Part shown: positions 10,986 to 21,908 of the stretch, piece by piece
Numbering within the stretch: the first letter of the stretch is position 1
Layout of the letters: each line of letters starts with the position of its first letter
Origin: Colletotrichum lupini
Lineage: Eukaryota > Ascomycota > Sordariomycetes > Glomerellales > Glomerellaceae
Length of the DNA stretch: 64,000 bases
Direction: 5' to 3'
NCBI RefSeq assembly: GCF_023278565.1
Contig: NC_064678.1
Span: 5,766,001 to 5,830,000, forward strand
Program-made: the position numbers and the translations under genes
Notes under the pieces: model-generated
The model's input: only the letters and a program-made list of their open reading frames with translations
Database searches by the model: none
Told to the model about the DNA's origin: nothing

Positions 10986-13520
10986 ATGGGTTACACCGAA
11001 CAAGACTGGAAGGCGATCAACACGATCCGCCTGCTCGCTGTGAGTTTCATCCGCCCGCCAGATTTTTACCCCGCCTACACGCTTCTTCGTTGAGGATTCG
11101 TCGTTACCCCGCCATTGAGACCACCACCACCATCCACGGTGCTGCGATCATGTCATCTAGCACCGAGCTCCTTGGCCGGCCTCAATGAGCTTTCCGTCGA
11201 GAGCCTCATCGTCAATCTATGTTTGGACAAGAAACTGACCGAGTCTGCGATTCCCAGGTCGATGCCACCTTCAACAGCAACTCCGGCCACCCCGGTGCGC
11301 CCATGTACGTATTCACTCACACTACACGTATTTCACGATGGAATCGGGGCACAGAAGCTTACCAATTCATTTTCTAGGGGTATGGCGCCGGTCGCTCACG
11401 TCCTGTTCAACAAGTTCATGAAGTTCAACCCCAAGAACCCCAACTGGCTCAACCGTGACCGTTTCGTTCTCTCGTAAGTTGAACCGCCCGAACATAGCTT
11501 CCAATTCCCGAATCGAATATCTTTGGCTAACCTACCATCAGTAACGGACACGGCTGCATGCTTCAGTATGCTCTCCTCCACCTCTTCGGCTACGGCGTCT
11601 CCATCGACGACCTGAAGAAGTTCCGCGTAAGTTTGACAATGACCCAACAAGTGAGGGAATGAGCCATTTCCTGACAGGCTCTACAGACGGTCGACAGCAT
11701 CACCCCCGGTCACCCCGAGGCTCACGACACCCCCGGCATTGAGGTCACCACTGGTCCTCTCGGTCAGGGTATCTCCAACGCTGTTGGTCTGGCCATTGCC
11801 CAGGCTCACACCGCCGCTGTCTACAACAAGGACGGCTTCAGCCTGTCCGACAACTACACCTACACCTTCCTTGGTGATGGTTGCTTGATGGAGGGTGTCT
11901 CTGGTGAGGCCTCTTCCCTGGCTGGTCACCTCCAGCTCGGCAACCTCATTGCCATCTACGACGACAACCACATCTCCATTGACGGTGACACCAACGTCGC
12001 CTTCACTGAGGATGTCGTCAAGAGATACGAGTCTTTCGGCTGGGAGGTCCTCATCGTCGATGACGGTGACAACGACCTCGACAGCATCGAGAAGGCCATT
12101 GCCAAGGCCCAGCAGTCCAAGGACAAGCCCACTCTCATCAAGCTGAGAACCACCATCGGTTTCGGCTCCCTTCAGCAGGGTACCCACGGTGTCCACGGCT
12201 CTCCCCTCAAGGCCGACGACATCAAGCAGCTCAAGGAGAAGTTCGGCTTCAGCCCCGAGCAGTCCTTCGCTGTTCCCCAGGAGGTCTACGACCTCTACAA
12301 CAAGCACGCCGCCGAGGGCGCCGCTGCCGAGGAGGAGTGGAACAAGCTCTTCGCCAAGTACGGTGAGAAGTACCCCAACGAGGCCAAGGACCTCAGCCGT
12401 CGCCTCAAGGGCGACCTCCCCGAGGGCTGGGAGAAGTCTCTGCCCGTCTACACTCCCGCCGATCCCGCCATTGCCTCTCGCAAGCTGTCCGAGACCGTCC
12501 TCCAGAAGATCCACCAGATCGTTCCCGAGCTTGTCGGTGGTTCCGCCGATTTGACCGGCTCCAACCTTACCCGCTGGAAGGAGGCTGTCGACTTCCAGGC
12601 TCCCGCCACTGGCCTCGGTGACTACGCCGGTCGCTACATCCGCTACGGTGTCCGTGAGCACGGCATGGGTGCCATCATGAACGGTCTCGCTGCCTACGGT
12701 ACCATCATCCCCTACGGAGGTACCTTCCTCAACTTCGTCTCCTACGCCGCCGGATCCGTCCGTCTGTCCGCCCTGTCCCAGATCCGCGCCATCTGGGTTG
12801 CCACCCACGACTCTATCGGTCTTGGTGAGGACGGCCCCACTCACCAGCCTATCGAGACCCTCGCCCACTTCCGCGCTCTGCCCAACAACATGGTCTGGCG
12901 CCCGGCCGACGGTAACGAGACCTCCGCCGCTTACTACGTCTCTTTGACCTCCAAGCACACCCCCTCCATCATCGCTCTCTCTCGCCAGAACCTGCCCCAA
13001 CTCGAGGGCTCCGTCATCGAGAAGGGTATCAAGGGTGGATACGTCTTGCACGAGGACCCCAACGCCGACATCACCCTCGTCTCCACCGGTTCCGAGGTCT
13101 GCATCTGCGTTGACGCCGTTAAGTACCTCAAGGAGAAGCACAACATCGCTGCCCGCGTTGTCTCCATGCCCTGCACGGAGGTCTTCGACTCCCAGTCCAA
13201 GGAGTACAAGCTGTCCGTCCTGCCCGACGGCAAGCCCATCATGTCCGTCGAGGTCATGTCCACCCTCGGCTGGGAGAGATACTCCCACGAGCAGTTCGGT
13301 ATCAACCGCTTCGGTGCTTCCGGTCCTTACAAGGACGTCTACAAGGCAAGTTTCTCGTTCCGATCTAAGTACTGTTCGTCAGTCAATCTAACCCACTCTA
13401 TAGAAGTTCGAGTTCACCCCCGAGGGCATCGCCAAGCGCGCGGTCGCCACCGTCGAATTCTGGAAGGACGTTCCCAACGTTCGCTCTCCTCTCAACCGTG
13501 CTTTCCAGCAGATCATTTAA
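10986..13520 (+). CDS. TKL1: Transketolase
   Basis: Thiamine-diphosphate enzyme of the non-oxidative pentose phosphate pathway; it transfers two-carbon units between ketose and aldose phosphates in the cytosol. Exons 10986-11039, 11258-11304, 11378-11473, 11542-11626, 11687-13345 and 13404-13520 give 685 residues, the usual fungal length. Conserved landmarks are [13 protein letters not shown] near residue 28, the ThDP-binding GDGCLMEG...[18 protein letters not shown] (about 156-185), the transketolase signature [14 protein letters not shown], and [15 protein letters not shown]. The last intron (13346-13403) has a GC donor (AAG|GCAAGT) with a normal TAG acceptor; only this choice restores the C-terminus [14 protein letters not shown]. 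The long first intron (217 bp) and CT-rich leader fit a highly expressed gene. Codon use is strongly C-ending. Very secure. Confidence 0.97.
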
Positions 13521-13946
13521 AGCGGTCATACCTAGGGTAGAAATTGGTTAATTGGCGATTGTTCTTAATTTTTTTTTTAACGCAATGACGGACGTTTCAC
13601 GGGGAAAATGAACTCGGTATATAGAGAGACCGTCAAAAATCCAAAGATTATGATTAACGCGAACTCGCGCTGTCCTGTACGCCTAACCCACCCCATACCG
13701 TAGCCTGGTTTGGTTTCCGTATCGGGTCCTCCATGTGACCGTGATCTCGTTGCTCGTAATCCTCATGAAAGGACCATATATGCCCTGCCCCGACTCGAAC
13801 TTCCCAGGCCACGACATCGCTATCGCTTTCCTCTGGGCATCGTTGACCTTCCACCAGGGACATCCTTTGCCCCATTTTTTTACGATCTGACCATACTCTC
13901 CTCCATCGTCCTATTGATATGTGAATGTGTGTGTGTATATGTGTGT
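13521..13946. other. Convergent 3' region of transketolase and a small unknown gene
   Basis: Holds the 3' ends of two convergent genes. A T-rich run follows the transketolase stop and a short TG/TA-rich stretch lies near 13925-13945. No gene seen. Confidence 0.5.
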
Positions 13947-14522
13947 TCAACGACCGAGACCATCCGCGTCGCCCGTTCCTTCTTCGGCGACCCATTCTCG
14001 TTGGAACTCCCTGCCTACCCTCTCGAGTCTGCCCGCGGCGCGGCGCGCTTCCATGGCCTCCTCACCCGTCGCCGCGACCACCACGCCAACCAGCATCGGC
14101 GCCGCGTTCTCTGGCTCTTCGCCTAGCTTGCCCGTCTCAGGTATCGCTCTCGCTGACGCCCCCGCTGCGGAAGATGGCTCTGCTATCGGGGCAGCGCCGG
14201 CGACACCCGAGGATACGGGTCTCGACGAGGACTTTGACGCTGAGGGGACGGAGCTCTCTCCGCCCGAGTTCGGCAGGGCATCGGCGCCGTTGAGGAAGGA
14301 GGCTAGGACGACGGGACTGCCCGGGCCGTGCTCGACAATGATGCGCTGGGCGGGGCCGAGGGAGAAGCGGTTCGCGGCGGCATGAGCGGTCAGAGAGGTC
14401 GTCGTCAGGGAAGTGAGTGCCTCGAGTTGGGATTGGGAGTGCGCCGAGGTCAAGATCGGGTTGAGGGCGCGGTCTGTTAGGTGGAGGGCCAGCGACGGAT
14501 GTTGTGAGGGGAGGGAGGCCAT
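13947..14522 (-). CDS. Conserved-looking small protein of unknown function (possible roadblock-like fold)
   Basis: Single-exon frame of 191 residues starting MASLPSQHPSLALHLTDRAL. I do not recognise it with certainty. Visible parts: an N-terminal helix (HLTDRALNPILTSAHSQSQLEALTSL) and a strand pattern (RFSLGPAQRIIVEHGPGSPVVLASFL). A ~45-residue Ser/Ala/Pro-rich loop and a second strand-helix segment (MLVGVVVAATGEEAMEARRAAGRLERVGREFQREW) follow. The helix-strand-strand-loop-strand-helix order is what one sees in small roadblock/LC7-type proteins of EGO/Ragulator complexes, but this is only a shape argument. The frame is open further upstream to 14945, but the composition there is low-complexity and the Met at 14522 begins the ordered part. 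Confidence 0.55.
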   Translation of the reverse strand: MASLPSQHPSLALHLTDRALNPILTSAHSQSQLEALTSLTTTSLTAHAAANRFSLGPAQRIIVEHGPGSPVVLASFLNGADALPNSGGESSVPSASKSSSRPVSSGVAGAAPIAEPSSAAGASARAIPETGKLGEEPENAAPMLVGVVVAATGEEAMEARRAAGRLERVGREFQREWVAEEGTGDADGLGR

Positions 14523-15185
14523 TGTTGGCGATGGCTTGTGTTTTGTCGGGTGGGTGGGCGTGTGTATTGCGCCGGTCGGGAATGAAATCTTGTGGCTGAT
14601 CTGGAAATTTGAGACGGAGACGATCTTATGCCGAGAGAGGGAAATGAATAAAGTAGAGAGTTGCGACGGAATTGGGTAGAAGATCAGCAAGTAAGGTAAA
14701 GAAGGAGGGACGGGAAGGAAGAGAGACGGCGAGGCTTTGGCTAGTCGGGTAGGCGGGCGGTTTGGCGCGGGCTTGTGGGCTTGCGGCGGTAGTGGTGGTG
14801 GTAATGGTTCGGCGTGAGGTAGTTTGCAGCACCCTGTTCGCACCCGTACCCCGCCATTACCCCGCCAAATGCCGTGCCCGACGCTCAGAGGTGGAACTCT
14901 TCTACCGCCCGTTGAGAGATAATTACGCTGTATCTTTAGCACCATTACCTATCTTCCGCCTGCATTCAGATGAGACCCCCACCCAAGAGATTACCGGGGC
15001 TATTTCTGAAGAGATGTGATAGGAAAGCGGGCTCGTATGACTGTTGACGATAAAGAAACGAGGGGGCATCTGGTGGGAGGAATGTGTCATGGGACTTTGC
15101 TGTGACGCAATGTCGAAGCTTGGTTCGTGCAGCATTACAAGGGACCCTCTGTGCCTCCGTCCTGTGCGTCTCCAGAGGATAGGCC
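14523..15185. other. Intergenic region between two minus-strand genes
   Basis: Promoter side of the small unknown gene and 3' side of the Cys/His-repeat gene. Short open frames only; nothing recognised. Confidence 0.45.
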
Positions 15186-16215
15186 TCAGCGGCTGGCCCT
15201 CGTTCTCGTTGTCCGCTTGACGTCGGCAGACTTTGGGGCACTGCCGGTACTATGACGCCTCTCACGGTTATTCGTAGCCGGAGCGGCGACACTGCCAGAC
15301 GTCTTTGGCGAAGACCGATATCCGGACCGTCCATCCAGGCTTCGCCGGTGGTGGGAGGTTCGAAGACGGGCTGCCGCGGACGAGGAGAGGGGCTCCGCAA
15401 CCCAGGTATCCGCCGTCGTCTCGATGGATGGTTTTTCAGCGGCTACGGAGGCTCGAGGGGCAGGATCTGCGAAGTGAACCGTCTTCTGACTCCGACGAGC
15501 CGTCGGTGTTCCCGGCGCTGTTCCTGACGCTGTTCCAGGCTTCTCCTGTCGAGATTTCTGCGTTGAGCGCATGGCGTCTTCTCTTTCCGGTTCCTCGCCT
15601 ATGGTGGACAGCTGATGAGCTGCGACTATAACATCGTCGTCGTCTGAACTTGACGAGGGGTCTTCGGATGCCCGGTTTCGAGGCTCGGCTAGGATTGTAG
15701 GTTGCGTTGTGGCCGGTGCGGACTTCGGCTTCTGGCGAGAACGCCTGCGCCTGCTGCGTTGTTGCTGTTGTTGCTGAGGCTCGTTTGCGTTGGCCGCGTG
15801 GATATCCTCCCCGCCAAACAGGTATCCGAGCAGGTACGCATCTTGGACTTCGGGGGGTTGGTGGTCCCAGCATAAATGATTGGTAAATCGCGCATCGTGA
15901 AGTTTGGCTTGATTATTGGGACATCTGGAGACTCGACACGTATCTGGTTCTGGAGTCAGAGAGAAGTCGTACGTTGTCGAAAGGCCGAAGCGGCCTGGTG
16001 GAACACTTACACATGTGTTCCTGACAATATGGGCCCTTGCGGTATCGAGGCCTCACGCATCCCTGCCGTCTACAGACGGCATGCTGAGTGCAGTATCGTG
16101 ATTTGGACCCTGGATCGCAGACTCTCTGGCAGCCGGGAGTTTGACAGCGAGCGTCAGGCCTTTCGGCATCGCTGGTGCCTGCGCCAGCATTGCTGCTCGA
16201 AACACACTGCCCCAT
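15186..16215 (-). CDS. Cys/His-repeat protein with N-terminal myristoylation/palmitoylation-type signal
   Basis: Two exons (16013-16215 and 15186-15924; 88-bp intron with donor GTGTAAGT) give 313 residues. Residues 1-8 read MGQCVSSS, with Gly2, Ser6 and Cys4 as in dually acylated membrane proteins. Three consecutive repeats of the form C-x4-C-x(11-13)-C-x2-H follow at about residues 24-90: CQTPGC...YCTQH, CRRQGC...YCQEH, and a third beginning at the splice junction and ending LCWDH in which the second Cys is missing. They look like small zinc-binding knuckles. A conserved-looking block (DAYLLGYLFGGED) precedes a Gln/Arg/Ser-rich disordered tail containing KTVHFADPAP. I do not know this family. 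An in-frame Met 25 codons upstream would bury the acylation signal; the Met chosen has a better context (GCCATGG). Confidence 0.65.
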
Positions 16216-17438
16216 GGCTCCTCGCCGTCGCTCCTCTGTTCCATTCCTCCAGCACAAGCTGAGAGGATGGACGAGAGTTGAGCAGGACATGTTCTGGAGA
16301 ACATGTCAGCTCTCAACATGCTTTAATGTTCGAGCTGCATAATCGTGCTTGGGTCGTTTGTTGCCGCGGCACCTCCAATCATCTTGAATTAGCCAAGTCG
16401 TCCCTTGTAGAGCAGGGCGGACGTCTTTCAAAGGAACTAACGAACGAGACGCTCACCCCCCTCTAGCCCCCTTGCCCCCTGGCTCGATGCGTTCCCGCGC
16501 TGGCAGGTAGACAGGGTCCTTCACTGGGGGCCAAGATGCAACTTGCATCCATTTCAGACGCTGGGTCGGTGCCAACTGGATATCAGCGCAGTTGAAATGA
16601 GGGAGAGCTTGCCAATCAGGCGGTGCCCAAGGGCAAAGGTTGGAGCGATTGGGACACTGAGAAGGCGATGTAAGGCGCCAACGCATTGAAAGACGACGGC
16701 TGGGTGGGCCAAAGGCTGTGCAGGGGGATGGAGGGTGTTCGTCGCGTCGGTCAGACGGCAGGAGGCCCGCTTGGGAACATGTTGATTTTTTGCTATTTGT
16801 TGCTGCGATGTATGCATCTCTTCATTCGATAGCTTTCATAAGAACGGCATGAACGGCATGATGTTTGGCTTTGGGCGATTATTGCATCTTGATGACCACC
16901 AGTGGCGAGACGGTGTTAGTGAGATCGATAGATGCTGGGAGCAGAACAGGTGCAGTATCTTGAATGGTTCTGAATCTCGATAGACCAGCGTTACAGAGAG
17001 AAAATACTATATCTAATGAAGGAGGGAAATGGTTTCTGGGAGGATTTAAATCTTATCACGGAGGAAATAATCGGTTGTTGGAGGTTGGAGTATTGTTCGA
17101 TTTTGTCCAAACGGCAAGAAGGGAGTTCATCGGAACAGGAGGGGTGGCCCCTGTATGTTTAGCACACTCCACGCATAGCTATTGCGCCTGCCTTCGTCAT
17201 TGGGGGGGCCCCCTGTCAACCACAAACACTACGGATGAGTGCAGGTGGAATGTGGCTTGTTCTTGACACGAGTGGACAGCTAAGCTCCTGGGCTCGAGGC
17301 TGAAGCGCTCAAACCGCATCAAACATCCAACTTTACATTCCGCATTCACGACAACCTCTTCGTGACAACGTTCGGCAACAGCACCTAGAACTCACTTGAT
17401 TTCGCTTCGCAACAAACCCAAGCACTGTTGCCTGCATC
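16216..17438. other. Divergent intergenic region, Cys/His-repeat gene and golgin-like gene
   Basis: 1.2 kb expected to hold both promoters. No coding sequence recognised and no clear factor sites. Confidence 0.45.
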
Positions 17439-19225
17439 ATGGCCGACGCTGAAGAGAAGGCCAAGGCCGAAAAGCTCGCCGCCGCCAGAAAGCGAGTAGG
17501 TTTACTTGCGGTGCGACCACCATCGGTCTAATACTCACAGCTTGCTAGGTGGAAGAATTGAAAAAGAAGAAGACGAAGAAGGCCGCTGGCTCATCCAAGA
17601 AGGAAAAGGCCGAGCCAACAGCGGCAGAACCCAGCGTCTCGAAGGACAAGGACCCCGAAGCCGAACCCACGACACCCGCCGATCCTGCCACCGAAGACAC
17701 AAAAGAGGACGAGAAGGAAGCTACGGAAGCTATCGCGGAGCAACCAGCATCGCCAACTGCATCTCAACCTTCGCTAGCCCAACAGTCCAAGCTCCGTTCT
17801 GCGTCCTTCCGACAAGGGTCCGTCTCCGCCGGCAATGGTCCTCTTTCGCGCAGCGCCGAGGCTCCTGAAGGCGAGACCGCCACCGATATCTATCGAAAGC
17901 AGCACGCTCGGATAGAGGAGCTTGAGAGAGAGAATAAGCGTCTAGCCAAGGACTCCACCGATGCGGAGAGGAGGTGGAAGAAGGCCGAGGAGGAGCTGGC
18001 TGATTTGCGTGAGACTGAGGGCGAGAGCAAGGGCGGTCCAGACAGCCAAGTCGAAAACCTGGTAAGCATCATATTATACGACCATGCGCCCTTAAAAGTT
18101 TGCTAATAAAATGCCAAACAGAAATCCGAGATCGAGGCCCTTCAGCGCCAGAACTCTCAGCTCCAGCAACAAGCTTCCCGTGCAGGTGGCCGTCACGGAT
18201 CCTCGCCATCGGTATCGATGTCTTCTCCCCCAGCCGAGCTCGAGGCTCAGCTTGCCTCCAAAACCGCCACTATCGAGTCGATGGAGATTGAAATATCAAA
18301 GCTCCGCGCACAAGTGGATCGTCAGACTAGCGGCACGTCCTCCGAGAAGGAGCAGATTGCGGCTCTGGAAGAGAAGCTCGCGCGATCTGAAAAGGCCGCC
18401 ACTAAGGCACAGCAAGAACTGACTGACTTGCGGAAGAACCTCGACCGTACGGCGGAAAAGGCTGTCCGTGAGGGTAGCGAACGCACGAGCGCAGAGACAA
18501 AGCTCCGCAGCTTGGAGCACGACCTCGCCGACTCGATCGATGCCAGGCTGGAGGCAGAGAAGAAGGCCGACGGCCTGGAAAAGAAGGTTACGACGCTGAC
18601 CACGCTTCACAAGGAGCAAGACACGCGCACCCAGACGTTGCGGAAGGAAAAGGAGCGCGCCGAAAAGGAGGTCAGCGAACTCAAGGCGCGGGTTGAGAGC
18701 CTCGAGAGCGAGAACACGAGGTTACGGAGCCGTAAGTCCACTGAGGGCGGTGGCGGCCTGGATGATGACGGTGTCGATGAGCTCGAGAACGAGGAGCGCC
18801 TGCGTCTCGAGAAGAAGGTACGCGACCTCGAAGCCGAGGTATACGAGCTTCGCCACGGGCATTGGCAGGAGAAGCGCCGAGAGCTCAATAGCCCCAGCTT
18901 CGAGAACGTGGACCTTGGCGGGAGCCGCGGCACGTCGCCATCAGCGCAGAGGAAGCAAGCAGCCGGCGGTGGCATCGGAGACTTTTTCCAAAGTGGAATC
19001 AATGCGCTCACCGGGACGGGAGATGACGAGCTGCTCCTCGACGACGACGATATGGACTTTGACGAGGACGCGTTCCGCCGCGCGCAAGAGGACGACGCGA
19101 AGAAGCGTATCGAGCGCATCAAAGAGATTAAGCGCACGCTCAAGAACTGGGAGGGGTGGAGGTTGGACCTTGTCGAGAACCGGCGGGGCGGATCCGAGGG
19201 CGTGGGTGATGTGTTTGAGGTCTAG
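17439..19225 (+). CDS. Golgin-like long coiled-coil protein
   Basis: Three exons (17439-17495, 17549-18061, 18122-19225) give 557 residues. The N-terminus MADAEEKAKAEKLAAARKRVEELKKKK resembles the short basic amphipathic N-terminal segment of cis-Golgi golgins (GM130 in animals, Bug1 in yeast) that recruits tethering partners. A disordered Ala/Glu/Pro region follows, then heptad-rich coiled coil from about residue 130 to 420, interrupted by a Ser/Gly linker. An acidic patch (DDELLLDDDDMDFDEDAF) and a short basic helix (KKRIERIKEIKRTLKNWEGWRLDLVENRR) end the protein. There is no GRIP domain. It probably tethers vesicles or organises Golgi membranes, but this is inference from architecture; other coiled-coil scaffolds remain possible. 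Splice phases are all consistent (phase 0). Confidence 0.75.
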
Positions 19226-20841
19226 ATTTCATGTCTAGATGTTCCTTTTCTCTCTTTCCCAGGGCAGAGTCTACTGCCAGCTTCTGCTTAAGATGCCGAG
19301 AATCTCTGATTTTTTGTAGACTTCAATGTCCTTTGACGCCTTTTCATGGAGTGCCTTTTCCTGCGGCTTCACACGCTTAGGAGGAAGTACTCTCGACAAG
19401 AAAGCGTTAAAATACCTTGGATTCGAGTCAAGGGTGAAGTAAGATTTGACGGCTCATCTCTTTCCATAGATACGAGGGCCTTTTGAGCCCGTGGATATGT
19501 AAGAGTATAGGTAGACGAGAACTGATATCCAAACAAAGTGTATTTCAATGACCGTCATTGAAATGGATTTTCATCATGTTGCTAAACATGATCGAGTGCC
19601 TGGAAATGCAGCCCACCCTCGTCTTGCCTTCATCTACCCCTTTTCCTCATGTAGAAGTATCCTTTGAGATTGCGCCTACGCCCTCTTTGTGCACAGAACA
19701 TCTGTTGGTTTCCATTACCTCTGAGTACACTACCACGAGTGCCCAGACGAGTCGCGGAGTTTTACATGGACTTCGAGCTGGCAATGATCGTCACTCGTGC
19801 ATCCTGCAACCACACCCCTGCCTACCTTGGTGTTTTGCCTCAGGCAAAAGCCACATGTGACAACGCGTTCCTAGCCATTTCTTTCTTCGCAGGGTAAAAA
19901 CATGTGCAGCTTCCTTTTTTCGGGTCTCACGCGTAAAGCACCCAAACTTACGTCATCACCATCCACGTCCCAAATAGTCTGTGGTAACTCTAATGTATTA
20001 CAATATATTGCAAAGAGACGAATTAAGTTGTTATTGAAGAGGAGAAGAGAAGTTTCATCTTGATTTATGGGGGTTGGAGGATGCCATTTTATCATCAAAG
20101 GTCATCCCGTGTCTATGGTACTACACACTTAAAAATGAATAATCGTTCGCAATACAAGGTAATAGAATTACAAAGTTGTTTTCGGTGCTGAGGAGAACCT
20201 GAGAAGCGAAGGGGGGAGGCGTGAGTTGAGGAGGAGGAGAGGGGAAATGTACAATCTACCATTTGCCGTCAAAAAAAAGAAGAGGGTGGAAAATAAACTC
20301 CGGAAAAACATATGGTATTTCTCTTCCTTTTTTTTGTTCCATCTTTCTGGTTTTCCTCTGCATAACGCTCTGCGTAGCGAAGGGGAGGGGGGATATCAAA
20401 AAGTAGTCGTCATCGTCCTTGGGCTTTCTTCGCCACCGTAGAAAGCCGTGGAAAAGAAAAAAAGTCGAGTGTCGATTATCCCGTAGAACGCCTGTTTCCC
20501 CCTTTCTGTTGAATTACCCATGCCGTTAAAACTATACACGGCGTCGTGTGACCACGGCCAAAGGAGACAAAACGGAATTGTATGGATCATAAGAAAGCAG
20601 TTTTCTGCCTAGAACGCCTCGTCGATGCGTGTGTCGTAAGAGTGTGTACGTGGTGTGATGGTTGGTGTGTGCGGGGAGGTGTCGAGTCGAGGACGCGGGG
20701 GTTCAATGTGGAAGCCTGGAGTATGAGTTGTGGCCACCGGGTGTTAATTTAGGGTGTGGTGGTGTGGTCGTAACGCCGTAACGGGAAGTTCGGGAGGAAG
20801 CTGTCGCTTTCGGGAAGAGGCGCAGGCGTTGCGTCTGATTG
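19226..20841. other. Convergent intergenic region
   Basis: 1.6 kb between the 3' ends of the golgin-like gene (+) and the C2H2 gene (-). A/T-rich patches near 19950-20330; no gene recognised. Confidence 0.45.
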
Positions 20842-21908
20842 TCACAACATCGTGGCGGTGGGAGCGCCGAGTCCGGACGGATCGAGGTTCGTCCGCAGCG
20901 CATCCTGGAGCTCTGCAATCTGCGACATCATGGCGAAGCTGTGCTGGCCCTGTCTGTCGAGTTGCTGGCGCAACTCTTCATTCTCCATGCGTACGCGCTT
21001 GATCTCCTCGCGCAGCTCGTCCAGACCAGCGTCAGATCCCTTCCGGGAGCGCTTTCGCTTGTTGCCTGCGCCGAATCCAATAGCCTTGTCACTGTCACCG
21101 TCACTACCGGTTTGGATGTCTTCTTGAACCGTGCTGGAACCGTCGCTCGTGTGTACTCGTCGTAGATGCTCATTAAGGTTCTCTTGCCGTGAGAAGCCCT
21201 TTCCAGTATGACGCTTGCAGTTCGGATGGGGACAGTTGACCGTGTTCTTTGGACCGCCGTGCTTGCCGTGAACTTCGCGCTCGTGGCGGAGGAGGCCGCC
21301 GGAGTATGTGAAGCCGGGAAGCTTTTCGCAACCCTCAGCAGCGCATCGGTAAGGTCGCTCGTGTTTGTCCATGTGTTTGCTGCGAGAAGAAAATGGTCAG
21401 CATCATTACAAAGTGTCAAAAGCTTCAACGTTTGGTTGACTAACCTCCATTCGCATTTCCGGGTGAAAATTTGAGTCTCTTCCGTGCATCCCGGGAAAGT
21501 ACAGTAGAACTTTCCATCAGGCTGTTTCGTCACCTCGCGTTCAGGCTTTGCTATGCACTTAACCCTCGACGTAGGAGTCGAGGCCTCGCCCTCGTCCTTG
21601 TTGTTTGATGGCAGGGGCTCGGGAAGCGCCGGAGGAAGACTCGAAGGTAGGGAGGCAAGAGTGGGAGGCGCTGAAAGATCGAGTCGCGTCGCATCTGGGA
21701 CGCCAACAGAGGCATCGTCAAGACCGTCCGGCATTAGAGACCGGTCGTCGCCGAGCATCGAGGACGTCGGATTGTAGGAGGCGAGGTCCGGGACGTCGGA
21801 CGCCTGGTATTGCCCAGTCTGATCGAGGACATGGTCGTGATCGTGATCGCCGATGGGAGGATACGAGCCATCGTGCATGAAATTACGGGGTTCGTAGACG
21901 ACGCTCAT
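20842..21908 (-). CDS. C2H2 zinc-finger transcription factor
   Basis: Two exons (21445-21908 and 20842-21379, 65-bp intron) give 333 residues. Three zinc fingers lie at roughly residues 130-225: YCTFPGC...KHMDKH, split by the intron, YRCAAEGC...LLRHEREVH, and VNCPHPNC...NLNEHLRRVH. The last linker has the FSRQENLNEH core typical of DNA-contacting fingers. A basic nuclear-localisation stretch (NKRKRSRKG) and a leucine/glutamate-rich coiled coil (ELREEIKRVRMENEELRQQLD) follow, suggesting dimerisation. The N-terminal ~125 residues are acidic and Pro/Ser-rich, as in activation regions. Targets cannot be read from the sequence. The intron boundary is fixed by the conserved finger spacing. Confidence 0.85.

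Noticed and set aside
11681..13288. 535-codon open frame antisense to transketolase (minus strand).
   Set aside because: It is a shadow of the strongly biased codon use on the coding strand: Gly/Val/Asp/Leu-rich, no domains, and exactly overlapping the conserved transketolase exon.
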